Below the pieces are notes generated by a model. It was not told where the DNA came from. It did not search any database and saw nothing but the letters and a program-made list of their open reading frames with translations. 64,000 nucleotides of DNA from Flaviramulus_B aquimarinus (GTDB lineage Bacteria; Bacteroidota; Bacteroidia; Flavobacteriales; Flavobacteriaceae): the NCBI RefSeq assembly GCF_039543205.1, contig NZ_BAABJH010000001.1, positions 124,001-188,000 on the forward strand, in the 5' to 3' direction. The position numbers were made by a program, and so were the translations under genes. Positions within the stretch are counted from its first letter, which is position 1, and each line of letters begins with the position of its first letter. This document shows positions 52,648 through 61,352 of the stretch, in pieces.

Positions 52648-52735
52648 GGGTTAAAGATATTAAATTTAACGCTGTTTTCTTGAGCATTAGTCTTTGAAAA
52701 TACAAAGACTATAATAAAAGATAAAAAATATTATA

Positions 52736-52766
52736 AAAAAAAACCATCTTTACAGATAGCCTTTTC
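52736..52766 (-). terminator. Probable terminator of the barrel protein gene
   Basis: On the - strand AAAAGGCTATCT and AGATGGTTTTTT pair over about 12 positions (G-T wobbles included) around a GTAA loop, followed by a run of T. It lies about 33 bases after the stop codon of the upstream barrel gene. Confidence 0.55.
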
Positions 52767-52798
52767 CTTTATAAATTCTTTAGTATTTTTTAATCTAT

Positions 52799-53389
52799 TT
52801 AAAATACTACTATTACTCCAAAACCAATATCTTTTAAATCTAAATTTAATCCAAAATTATTGGTTGACTCAGCACCAGGGGTATCCTGTTTAAATGAACT
52901 ATAACCTAAAGCCCCAAACGTAGCATGTATTGCTATACACTCAGATAAAAAATAGTTAAGACCTGGATTTAATTCAAAAGCAAAACCATCTGCTTTAACA
53001 TCACTTATTTTATTCTTTGCAGATTCATAATTAACACCAAACCTACCAAAGAAAGAAAACTGCTCTGCCGGCGTAAAATAATACTTTGCATAAGCTCCAA
53101 CTGCGAAAGTACTAAACTCACTAATTGTTGAGCTCCCATTTTCTGATTTACTAGATCCAATACCTAATTGAGCTCCTACAGCCACATTATCAGAAACAAA
53201 AAAGCCTACACAAGGTATAAAGTTAAAAGAATTGTCTTTAAAGTCTCCAGTCTTTGAAGAATTAAAGTTTAATGATCCGGAAGCATAAATATTTCCTTGA
53301 GAAAATCCATAAGTCTTTCCTTCTTCTTGGGCATTCATGCTACTAAATGCGAATACTGCAACAGCAGCACATAAAAATAATTTTTTCAT
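52799..53389 (-). CDS. Outer-membrane beta-barrel protein
   Basis: A signal peptide ends around residue 20 (FAFSSMNAQ). The mature 176 residues form alternating strands with glycine and aromatic girdles (FNFIPCVGFFVSDNVAVGAQLGIGSS, FAVGAYAKYYFTPAEQFSFFGRFGVNYE) and end in aromatic Phe (IGFGVIVVF). The family is Bacteroidota OMP_b-brl-type; the function is unknown. A 211-bp gap separates it from divergent xerD. Confidence 0.78.
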   Translation of the reverse strand: MKKLFLCAAVAVFAFSSMNAQEEGKTYGFSQGNIYASGSLNFNSSKTGDFKDNSFNFIPCVGFFVSDNVAVGAQLGIGSSKSENGSSTISEFSTFAVGAYAKYYFTPAEQFSFFGRFGVNYESAKNKISDVKADGFAFELNPGLNYFLSECIAIHATFGALGYSSFKQDTPGAESTNNFGLNLDLKDIGFGVIVVF

Positions 53390-53564
53390 AATATATAAAG
53401 TTTTTAGTTTGATTACAACAAATTAAACACATTTTGATTAAAAATACTACAAAAAAGTAAGGTTATTAACAAATTTATTAACATTAAATTATAAATAATT
53501 GATTATCAAATATTTAAAAATATAGTTATTAACATTTTTTTTACAAAATGAACTCTAAAAAGCA

Positions 53565-53594
53565 TTGACTATACTTCTATATTATGTATTTTTA
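53565..53594 (+). promoter_or_regulatory. Candidate promoter of xerD (Bacteroidota type)
   Basis: TTG at 53565 and TATTTTTA at 53587-53594 are separated by 19 bases, one mismatch to TTTG-N19-TAnnTTTG. The -7 element ends only five bases before the ATG, so the mRNA would be nearly leaderless. Confidence 0.5.
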
Positions 53595-53599
53595 CCCTA

Positions 53600-54496
53600 A
53601 TGGAATGGAAAAGCGCATTAAAAGACTATCAACTTTATTTAAAAATAGAGCGTGGTTTATCTAAAAATTCCATAGATAATTATGTGCTCGATGTTAAAAA
53701 ACTAATAACGTTTTTAGAAGAACATACGATAAGCACTTCACCTATTTCTATTAATTCAGAAACTATTCAGCAATTTATTTACCATGTTGCTAAGCAAGTT
53801 AATGCTAGATCGCAATCAAGGCTCATATCTGGACTTCGTAGTTTTTTTAATTATTTAGTATTTGAAGATTACAGATCTAACAATCCATTAGAACTTATTG
53901 AGTCTCCTAAAATCGGCAGGAAACTTCCTGATACATTGTCTGAAGAAGAAATAGACCGTATCATAAAGGCCATTGATTTAAGTAAACCTGAAGGCGAACG
54001 CAATCGAGCCATGCTGGAAACTTTATACGGTTGTGGATTGCGGGTTAGTGAACTTGTTAATCTGAAAATTTCGGATTTATTTTTTGATGAAGGTTTTATT
54101 AAAGTTACTGGTAAAGGGGATAAACAACGCTTTGTTCCCATTATAGATATTACCCAGAAATACATAAATATATATAGAAGTGAAATAAGAAACCATTTAA
54201 ATATCCAAGCTGGATTTGAAGATACCCTTTTTTTAAATAGACGCGGTAAACAGCTAACCAGAGCTATGATTTTTACCATTATCAAACAACTGGCAGAAAA
54301 AATAAATCTTAAAAAAAATATATCACCACACACATTTAGACACTCGTTTGCTACACATCTTTTACAGAACGATGCCGATTTAAGATCCATACAATTAATG
54401 CTAGGTCATGAAAGTATAACAACTACCGAAATTTATGTGCATTTGGATAAAAGCCATTTGATCAAGGTTGTTGAGAAATATCATCCTAGGAAGTAA
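53600..54496 (+). CDS. xerD: Tyrosine recombinase XerD
   Basis: With XerC or alone, it resolves chromosome dimers at dif. All six catalytic residues are visible in 298 residues: R148 (GLRVSEL), K172 (GKGDKQR), H244 and R247 (HTFRHSF), H270 (LGHESI), and nucleophile Y279 (TTTEIYVH). The N-terminal SAM-like core-binding domain starts LKDYQLYLKIERGLSKNSIDNYVLDVKKL. The length is normal for XerC/D. The gene is alone, with a terminator behind it, and is not flanked by transposon or integron features, so a housekeeping role is likely. Confidence 0.93.
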   Translation: MEWKSALKDYQLYLKIERGLSKNSIDNYVLDVKKLITFLEEHTISTSPISINSETIQQFIYHVAKQVNARSQSRLISGLRSFFNYLVFEDYRSNNPLELIESPKIGRKLPDTLSEEEIDRIIKAIDLSKPEGERNRAMLETLYGCGLRVSELVNLKISDLFFDEGFIKVTGKGDKQRFVPIIDITQKYINIYRSEIRNHLNIQAGFEDTLFLNRRGKQLTRAMIFTIIKQLAEKINLKKNISPHTFRHSFATHLLQNDADLRSIQLMLGHESITTTEIYVHLDKSHLIKVVEKYHPRK

Positions 54497-54516
54497 GTGG
54501 TTAGTAGAAAATAAAA

Positions 54517-54544
54517 AAAATCCAGCTTACACTGGATTTTTTTG
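54517..54544. terminator. Bidirectional terminator
   Basis: AAATCCAG and CTGGATTT form an 8-bp stem around CTTACA, flanked by A-rich and T-rich runs. It serves xerD and the converging rny gene. Confidence 0.85.
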
Positions 54545-54583
54545 TTGATTTTTTAAAGATTCCTTTTTCAAAGGAATGGATTA

Positions 54584-56158
54584 TTATTTAGCAATATTAA
54601 CTGCTCTGGTCTCTCTTATAACCGTTACTTTTACTTGTCCTGGATAAGTCATATCGGTTTGTACTTTTTGAGAGATACTAAATGATAAATCTGCTGCTTT
54701 TTGGTCATCTACTTTTTCACTTTCTACAATAACTCTAAGCTCTCTACCCGCTTGAATAGCGTATGCTTTTTTAACACCGTTAAATCCAAACGCAATATCT
54801 TCTAAATCTTTTAAACGTTGTATATAACTATCTAACACTTGACGCCTCGCTCCTGGTCTTGCACCAGAAATAGCATCACAAACTTGGATTATTGGCGAAA
54901 GCAATGATTTCATTTCTATTTCATCATGATGCGCACCAATAGCATTACACACATCGTCTTTCTCACCGTATTTTTCAGCCCATTGCATTCCTAAAATAGC
55001 GTGTGGCGTTTCCATATCGGCTTCGGCATCTGGCACTTTTCCTATATCATGTAACAATCCTGCTCGCTTAGCAAATTTTGGGTTTAACCCTAACTCAGCC
55101 GCCATAACACCACAAAGTTTAGCCACTTCGCGAGAGTGCTGTAATAAGTTTTGACCGTAAGACGAACGGTATTTCATTCTACCGACCATTTTAATAAGTT
55201 CTGGGTGTAAATTATGAATTCCTAGATCTATAACGGTACGCTTACCAACTTCAATAATTTCTTGTTCTATTTGTTTTTGTGTTTTTCTTACAACCTCTTC
55301 AATACGTGCTGGGTGTATTCTACCATCAGTTACTAATTTATGAAGTGATAAACGTGCAATTTCTCTTCGTACGGAATCAAAACAAGATAGTATAATTGCT
55401 TCAGGTGTATCATCTACAATAATCTCTACGCCTGTTGCAGCTTCAATGGCTCTAATGTTTCGTCCTTCTCGACCAATAATACGTCCTTTAACATCATCCG
55501 ATTCTATATTAAAAACAGATACACAATTATCTACCGCTTCTTCTGTTCCTATACGTTGAATAGTATTGATAATGATTTTTTTAGCATCTTGTTCAGCAGT
55601 CAATTTAGCTTCTTCTAAAGAGCTTTGCACATAGGCCATAGCATCATTTTTGGCTTCTCCTTTTAAAGATTCAACCAATTGTTCTTTAGCTTCTTCTGCC
55701 GAAAGACTAGAAATAACTTCTAGTTGTTGCACTTGGCTTTTATGAAGTTTATCAAGCTCTTCCTGCTTTTTTTCAAGTAGATCAAGCCTATGGTCATAAT
55801 CTTTTATTTTGCTAGCTAGACTATCATTAGCCTTCTTATTCCTTGAAAGTTCATTGGATATCTGCGATTCTTTATCGCGTGTACGCTTTTCGGCTTCTGC
55901 CATTTTCTTATCACGAGACAAGATTACTTTTTCGTGTTCTGCTTTGAGTTCTAAAAAACGTTCTTTAGCTTTTAGTTCTTTTTCCTTTTTTAAGTTTTCA
56001 CCATCTATTTTAGCTTCTTTTAATATTGAAGCTGCATTTTTTTTAGCACCTTTTATAAGTTTTGAAGCATTGTTTTTCTCTAGTCCTTTTGCTATAATAA
56101 AGCCAATTACCAGCCCTAATATAACACCGCCTACTACAAATATAATTGAGTTATCCAT
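54584..56158 (-). CDS. rny: Ribonuclease Y
   Basis: This membrane-bound endoribonuclease starts mRNA decay. The start is ATG at 56158, giving 524 residues; an upstream TTG would add 39 unusual residues. Domain order: N-terminal membrane helix (IIFVVGGVILGLVIGFIIAKGL, 5-26), long charged coiled coil (to about 190), KH domain (IIGREGRNIRAIEAATGVEII, about 227-247), and HD domain (HSREVAKLCGVMAAELGLN and LLHDIGKVPDAEAD, HD about 369). The upstream part of the added sequence overlaps the 6S RNA candidate, supporting the later start. Confidence 0.95.
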   Translation of the reverse strand: MDNSIIFVVGGVILGLVIGFIIAKGLEKNNASKLIKGAKKNAASILKEAKIDGENLKKEKELKAKERFLELKAEHEKVILSRDKKMAEAEKRTRDKESQISNELSRNKKANDSLASKIKDYDHRLDLLEKKQEELDKLHKSQVQQLEVISSLSAEEAKEQLVESLKGEAKNDAMAYVQSSLEEAKLTAEQDAKKIIINTIQRIGTEEAVDNCVSVFNIESDDVKGRIIGREGRNIRAIEAATGVEIIVDDTPEAIILSCFDSVRREIARLSLHKLVTDGRIHPARIEEVVRKTQKQIEQEIIEVGKRTVIDLGIHNLHPELIKMVGRMKYRSSYGQNLLQHSREVAKLCGVMAAELGLNPKFAKRAGLLHDIGKVPDAEADMETPHAILGMQWAEKYGEKDDVCNAIGAHHDEIEMKSLLSPIIQVCDAISGARPGARRQVLDSYIQRLKDLEDIAFGFNGVKKAYAIQAGRELRVIVESEKVDDQKAADLSFSISQKVQTDMTYPGQVKVTVIRETRAVNIAK

Positions 56159-56190
56159 CGTTTGTTTAGTTGTTATTATATATAAAGAAA

Positions 56191-56370
56191 GCCTACACCG
56201 GTATAAAGTTTTGTATAAACTCCTTAAAAACAAGTTTAGGGCTAACAAGCTGATCAAGGGTCTGCTTAGTACCAAAATAAATTCAGAACAGCAGCATGCT
56301 TTTACAACTTAAACTCACCCTTTTTAAAGAATTAACGTTGAGTTTATCAAAAAAAATAACCAATGTAGGC
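56191..56370 (-). ncRNA. ssrS: Candidate 6S RNA
   Basis: The - strand can fold into a 180-nt rod. The two ends, GCCTACATTGGT and ACCGGTGTAGGC, form a 12-bp closing stem with two G-U pairs, followed by TTTCTTT as in a terminator. Inside lies a large A/U-rich bubble, then TGAGTTTA/TAAACTTG, AAGC/GCTT and CTGCT/AGCAG apical helices. Size, closing stem, asymmetric central bubble and location directly downstream of zapA fit 6S RNA, which mimics an open promoter and binds RNA polymerase. The assignment is from hand folding only. Confidence 0.58.
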
Positions 56371-56399
56371 AGTAACTTTTAGTTTATTTTAAAGAACGT

Positions 56400-56693
56400 T
56401 TAAGAGACCAGATGCGCATGTAATAAATCATTTAAAGCATTTAGCTTTTCTTCCACATGTTCATTTACATTTGCTTTATCAATTGACTTCTGTTCTACTT
56501 GAGATGCAAATTGCAAAGCACACATGGCCAATACATCTTGCTTATCTCGAACAGAATAACTTTGCTCAAATTGCTTTATCATCACCTCAATGTTTTTAGC
56601 CGCTTTGCGCAACCCTTCTTCTTGACTGGACTCAATCGTTAAAGGGTACACTCTATTGGCTATAGACAGCTTTATTTTAAGCTTTTCTGACAT
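56400..56693 (-). CDS. zapA: Cell division protein ZapA
   Basis: The 97-residue protein starts with the ZapA globular part, KIKLSIANRVYPLTIESSQEEGLRKAAKNIEVMIKQFEQ, and continues into a C-terminal coiled coil (DKQDVLAMCALQFASQVEQKS ...). ZapA binds and bundles FtsZ filaments at midcell. It lies 15 bases downstream of a coiled-coil gene and upstream of the 6S candidate and rny, the arrangement expected around zapA. Confidence 0.93.
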   Translation of the reverse strand: MSEKLKIKLSIANRVYPLTIESSQEEGLRKAAKNIEVMIKQFEQSYSVRDKQDVLAMCALQFASQVEQKSIDKANVNEHVEEKLNALNDLLHAHLVS

Positions 56694-56708
56694 TAAGTTT
56701 TTGGTGCT

Positions 56709-56999
56709 TTAATCAGCGAGTTGAGCAATACAATGGTCAATATCTCTAATTAATGCGTTTATTTTAAGCTTAGTTTCTCTTTTATTATCGTCACTACCAA
56801 GTATTGTATTTGCTACTTTTAAAGCTTCATACTTTTCTTCCCAACTTGCAATATGTTCTTTTTGGGTTAAAAGCTTTTGCTTTGAAACTTCTAATTCTTC
56901 ATTCAATTTCAAATTAGCAAGTTTTAAAAGCTCTAGTTTGTGTAATACTTTACTAATCTTGTTTTCTAAAGAATCTACAATATCTTCAATATTACTCAT
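56709..56999 (-). CDS. Small coiled-coil protein paired with ZapA
   Basis: Almost the entire 96 residues are predicted coiled coil: SLENKISKVLHKLELLKLANLKLNEELEVSKQKLLTQKEHIASWEEKYEALKVAN, followed by a conserved-looking KLKINALIRDIDHCIAQL tail. The pattern resembles small ZapB- or FtsB-like division proteins, but no family signature is recognised. It is 15 bases upstream of zapA and therefore probably cotranscribed, suggesting a role in cell division or in ZapA assembly. Confidence 0.75.
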   Translation of the reverse strand: MSNIEDIVDSLENKISKVLHKLELLKLANLKLNEELEVSKQKLLTQKEHIASWEEKYEALKVANTILGSDDNKRETKLKINALIRDIDHCIAQLAD

Positions 57000-57175
57000 T
57001 TACAAATTTCAATACTAATCACACAAAGTTAACATACCTAGCTATAAATTACAATTGTTTTTTCATAAAATTTCAAAATGGACAGTATTGACTCATAGTC
57101 AACACTATGGCTTGATTTTTGTTTTATTCTTGCCATATTCGCATCAAATTAATATTTTAGCCACAATACTCTTAT

Positions 57176-58861
57176 ATGAAATTAATCCTGCCCTTCTTTC
57201 TTCTTTTATCAATATTTACAAATACCCAAAATAATTATCCACAAGATTATTTTAGCAATCCTTTAGATATTCCCTTGATATTATCGGGGACTTTTGCAGA
57301 ATTACGCTCAAACCATTTCCACTCAGGTATAGACATCAAAACACAACAACGAAGGGGATTAAAAGTAAATGCATCGGCAAATGGGTTTGTAAGCAGAATA
57401 AAAGTATCGCATTACGGCTATGGTAAAGCCCTTTATATTACGCACCCTAATGGGTACACAACGGTTTATGCACATTTGCAAAAATTTGAACCTGAGATTG
57501 AAGCTTATGTAAAAAAGTATCAATATGAAAATGAATCTTATGAAATTGAAATGTTTCCAAAAGCCGGAACTTTACCAGTTTTAAAGGATAGTTTAGTTGC
57601 ATATAGTGGGAACTCAGGTGGTTCTGGTGGACCTCATTTACATTATGAAATTAGAGACAAGGAAGAACGTCCAATAAACCCAATGCTTTTTGGTATTGAT
57701 ATAAAAGATAGTACCAACCCTATTGTAAAATCTATTTTTGTCTATCCTTTAGATGAAAAATCATTTGTTAAGCAAAACAACACTAAACAAAAACTAAGAC
57801 TAATACCTTTAAAAAATGGCGATTACACCACTAAAAGTATTGAAGCCATTGGTAATATAGGTTTTGGTATTGAAACTATAGACAGACAGGATTTAGCAGC
57901 CAATTCCAACGGAGTTTATAATATCCAAACCTTTTTTAATGGAAGTCGAAATTTCGAATTAGATTTCAAACGATTTTCTTTTGATGAAACCAAACATCTT
58001 AATCAGCTTATTGATTATGAACATTACGCCACAAAAAAACAGCGCATCCAGAAATTATTCAAAATAAACAACCCGTTAAGTATTTTTAAATCTACAATAA
58101 ACAATGGATTTATTGCTATTGAAGACAGTACATATTCCGTTTATAAAATAAGGGTTGCCGATTATAAAAACAATGAATCTTGGGTAACCATAAATATTAA
58201 AGGAACAAAGCAAGGCATACCTAAACCCGAAAAACAAAAAATCACACCCTACTTTATAAAAGCCAATCAAACCATTAATTTAAAAGAAGGCAACTTTTCT
58301 GTTGACTTATATAAGAACACATTCTATGACGATTTTTATATGGATTTTAAAGTAAAAAACGATACGCTTACTTTGCATAAAAATATTAAGGCTGCCAAAA
58401 AAAACTTCAGTATCAGTTATGATGTTAGCAAATATTCAAATGACGATAAAAACAAATTATATATCGCCAGATTAATTGGTTATAAAAAATATCCTGCTTA
58501 CACGCATACCAAAAGAAAAGAAAACCTGTTAACCGCTAACACAAAAACATTAGGGACTTATACCTTGGCCATGGACACTATAAAACCAACCATAACGGCT
58601 GTTAATTTCAAAAAAGGACAATGGCTCAGTAAATACAGGTATTTAAAAATTAAGATAGATGACAAGGGTTCCGGGATTTCTAATTATAGAGCTACTATTA
58701 ACGGAAAATGGATTTTAATGGAATACGATTATAAAACCAAAACCTTAACCCACGATTTTAATGATGGCATTATTAACGACACTAAAAATAATTTAAAAGT
58801 AATTGTTACCGATAATGTTGGAAATAATTCTACTTTTGAAACGTTATTTTATCGAAAATAA
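57176..58861 (+). CDS. Secreted M23-family peptidase (LytM/peptidoglycan endopeptidase)
   Basis: After a signal peptide (about 1-18) the M23 domain spans about 20-175: HFHSGIDIKTQQRRGLKV with H49 and D53 as zinc ligands, and GGPHLHYEIRD with H154 and H156. Canonical H-x-x-x-D and H-x-H motifs suggest it is active on peptidoglycan cross-links. The following 390 residues are a beta-rich, repeat-like C-terminal region with an Ig-like ending (KITDNVGNNST type). The TonB receptor gene starts 13 bases downstream, so the two form an operon. The substrate of the C-terminal part is unknown. Confidence 0.9.
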   Translation: MKLILPFFLLLSIFTNTQNNYPQDYFSNPLDIPLILSGTFAELRSNHFHSGIDIKTQQRRGLKVNASANGFVSRIKVSHYGYGKALYITHPNGYTTVYAHLQKFEPEIEAYVKKYQYENESYEIEMFPKAGTLPVLKDSLVAYSGNSGGSGGPHLHYEIRDKEERPINPMLFGIDIKDSTNPIVKSIFVYPLDEKSFVKQNNTKQKLRLIPLKNGDYTTKSIEAIGNIGFGIETIDRQDLAANSNGVYNIQTFFNGSRNFELDFKRFSFDETKHLNQLIDYEHYATKKQRIQKLFKINNPLSIFKSTINNGFIAIEDSTYSVYKIRVADYKNNESWVTINIKGTKQGIPKPEKQKITPYFIKANQTINLKEGNFSVDLYKNTFYDDFYMDFKVKNDTLTLHKNIKAAKKNFSISYDVSKYSNDDKNKLYIARLIGYKKYPAYTHTKRKENLLTANTKTLGTYTLAMDTIKPTITAVNFKKGQWLSKYRYLKIKIDDKGSGISNYRATINGKWILMEYDYKTKTLTHDFNDGIINDTKNNLKVIVTDNVGNNSTFETLFYRK

Positions 58862-58874
58862 ACTTTTTACACTT

Positions 58875-61337
58875 TTGAAAGCAAAACTTCTACTAGCCGT
58901 ATTTCTATTTATTTTTATAAATATTACAGGTTTTTCGCAAACAGCAACCGTTAAAGGAATTGTTTTAGATGAAAACAATCTACCAATTGAAAACGTAAAT
59001 ATTAAAACTAACAGCAGCGGAACAAAAACCAACACCAATGGTTTTTACACCATAAACATCCCTGAAAATCAAGATATCACTATAGAATTCTCACACCTTT
59101 CCCATAAAAAAGTGATCAGTACATTCAATTTAAAAAAGGGCGAAGAATACGAATTCAATCCTGTAATGAGTACTTCAATAGAACAAATAGCAACGGTTAT
59201 TGTAAATAGTAATAGACGAAAAGAAGTTGAAGGTGTTATTACCTTAAAGCCTGAAACCATCAGAAAAATACCTGGAGCAAATGCAGGTGTAGAAAATCTA
59301 TTATTAACACTTCCGGGCGTTAGCAACAATAACGAATTAAGTACGCAGTATTCGGTTAGAGGCGGAAATTATGATGAAAATTTGGTTTATGTAAATGGCA
59401 TAGAAGTCTATCGTCCGTTTTTAGTGCGTTCAGGACAGCAAGAAGGTTTAAGCTTTGTAAATACAGACATGGTTCAAAACGTTGACTTTTCAGCTGGTGG
59501 CTTTCAAGCAAAATATGGAGATAAACTATCGTCCGTTTTAGACATCACTTATAAAAACCCTTATCAATTCGAAGTTAATACCGATTTAAGTTTACTAGGC
59601 GGTAGTCTTTCTGTTGAACATATTAGCAAAAATTCTAAGTTTTCTGGTATTACTGGTGTCCGTTATCGCGACAACAGCTTATTAGTAAACGCCAAAGAAA
59701 CCGAAACCAATTTCAGACCTGCTTTTGCCGATTTGCAAGGGTATTTTACTTATAAATTTTCTAATAATTTCCATTTAAGTTTTTTAGGAAATGCTTCTAT
59801 AAACAAATACGATTACGAACCACAAACGCGTCAAACCAATTTTGGAACTTTAAGTGACCCAGTAGCACTTTTAGTCTTTTATGACGGGCAAGAAAAAGAC
59901 CGATACCAAACCGTATTTGGAGCTTTTAAAGGGTCTTATTTTGCCAATGACGATTTAACGCTTCACCTGATTGCTTCAACCTATCACACCACAGAAGAAG
60001 AATACTTTGATATTTTGGCACAATATAGATTAGGTGAAGTAAACACGAATATTGGCGATGAGGATTTAGGTGAAGTTGAATTTAGTGAAGGTATTGGAAG
60101 CCAACTCACCCATGGGCGAAACGATTTAGATGCATTAATAACCAACATAGAACACAAAGGTGATTTTAAAATTGATGACAACCGTATTGAATGGTCTGTT
60201 AAATACACCAATGAAGATATACGCGACCGTTTAGTTGAGTGGGAAGTTATCGATTCAGCAGGGTTTTCCATTAGACCACCAGCTACACTGCCTAGAAACG
60301 AGCAACCTTACGAACCGTTTACCGGACCTATAGAGCCTTTTCAAAATATAAGGGCCACAAATAATACACAAATCAACAGATTACAAGCCTATGGGCAATG
60401 GAGTAAACGTAGTACTTTAGGAACTAGCGATGTTTGGTATAACGCGGGTGTTCGTGTTCATAATTGGTCTGTTAAAGGTGATGGTATTTCATCATCTAAC
60501 CAAACAGTTTTTAGTCCAAGGGCTCAATTTGCTATAAAACCCTTTTGGGAAAAAGACATGCTTTTTAGAATAGCAGCTGGCTTGTATTATCAACCACCTT
60601 TTTATAGAGAACTTCGTGATGCCAACGGTGTTATCCAACCCAATGTAAAGGCTCAAAAATCGTTTCATTTAGTATTGGGCAATGATTACAGTTTTAAAAT
60701 GTGGGACAGACCTTTTAAACTAACATCCGAAGTATATTATAAAAACCTAACCGATGTTAACCCCTATACACTCGAAAATGTTCGTATTCGGTATAGGGCT
60801 AATAATAACGCCAAAGCTTATGCTTACGGTTTAGATATGCGGCTAAATGGCGAGTTTGTTCCTGGTACAGAATCATGGTTTAGTTTTGGTTATTTAAAAA
60901 CCGAAGAAAACATTAATAACAGAGGCTATATATCTCGTCCTACCGACCAACGTTTAAAGTTTGCAGCACTATTTCAAGACTATGTTCCTAACATGCCTAA
61001 TTTAAAAATGTATTTAAACTTGGTATTCAATACAGGTTTGCCTGGAGGTTCCCCTAGTTATGCTGACCCTTATGAATTCCAAAACAGATTACCCTCATAC
61101 AAGCGTGCAGATTTAGGCTTACAGTATGTGTTAGTTGACACTAACAAACAATTTAAAAGTGGCTGGAAAAAACCTTTTAAAGCATTGTCTTTTGGGTTTG
61201 AAATATTTAATATTTTTGATGTTCAAAACTCTATTACCAATACTTGGGTAAGAGATGTAAGCAGTAAACGGCAAATTGCAATTCCTAATTACTTAACACC
61301 TCGTGTTTTTAATGTAAGGACGACTATGAAGTTTTAA
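58875..61337 (+). CDS. TonB-dependent receptor with carboxypeptidase-like regulatory domain
   Basis: From TTG at 58875 the product begins KAKLLLAVFLFIFINITGFSQ, a proper signal peptide, and does not overlap the M23 gene; a TTG 24 codons earlier gives no signal peptide and overlaps. The domains are a carboxypeptidase-regulatory-like fold (ATVKGIVLDENNLPIENVNIKTNSSG, about 23-105), a plug (VENLLLTLPGVSNNNELSTQYSVRGGNYDENLVYVNGIEVYRPF), and a 22-strand barrel ending in FNVRTTMKF. It imports siderophores or other ligands over the outer membrane. No SusD gene follows, so it is not a Sus pair. Confidence 0.92.
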   Translation: MKAKLLLAVFLFIFINITGFSQTATVKGIVLDENNLPIENVNIKTNSSGTKTNTNGFYTINIPENQDITIEFSHLSHKKVISTFNLKKGEEYEFNPVMSTSIEQIATVIVNSNRRKEVEGVITLKPETIRKIPGANAGVENLLLTLPGVSNNNELSTQYSVRGGNYDENLVYVNGIEVYRPFLVRSGQQEGLSFVNTDMVQNVDFSAGGFQAKYGDKLSSVLDITYKNPYQFEVNTDLSLLGGSLSVEHISKNSKFSGITGVRYRDNSLLVNAKETETNFRPAFADLQGYFTYKFSNNFHLSFLGNASINKYDYEPQTRQTNFGTLSDPVALLVFYDGQEKDRYQTVFGAFKGSYFANDDLTLHLIASTYHTTEEEYFDILAQYRLGEVNTNIGDEDLGEVEFSEGIGSQLTHGRNDLDALITNIEHKGDFKIDDNRIEWSVKYTNEDIRDRLVEWEVIDSAGFSIRPPATLPRNEQPYEPFTGPIEPFQNIRATNNTQINRLQAYGQWSKRSTLGTSDVWYNAGVRVHNWSVKGDGISSSNQTVFSPRAQFAIKPFWEKDMLFRIAAGLYYQPPFYRELRDANGVIQPNVKAQKSFHLVLGNDYSFKMWDRPFKLTSEVYYKNLTDVNPYTLENVRIRYRANNNAKAYAYGLDMRLNGEFVPGTESWFSFGYLKTEENINNRGYISRPTDQRLKFAALFQDYVPNMPNLKMYLNLVFNTGLPGGSPSYADPYEFQNRLPSYKRADLGLQYVLVDTNKQFKSGWKKPFKALSFGFEIFNIFDVQNSITNTWVRDVSSKRQIAIPNYLTPRVFNVRTTMKF

Positions 61338-61352
61338 TTTATACAGCTATAC

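Noticed and set aside
53869..54390. 173-codon - strand open frame inside xerD
   Set aside because: It is antisense to the catalytic domain of XerD, with low-complexity Ser/Leu/Phe composition and no family match.
56159..56275. TTG-initiated 39-residue extension of RNase Y
   Set aside because: The extension is unlike RNase Y N termini and overlaps the structured RNA candidate. The ATG at 56158 gives the normal membrane helix start.
55809..56312. 167-codon + strand open frame over the rny coiled coil and 6S candidate
   Set aside because: It is antisense to the charged coiled coil of RNase Y, which explains its Phe/Ser-rich translation.
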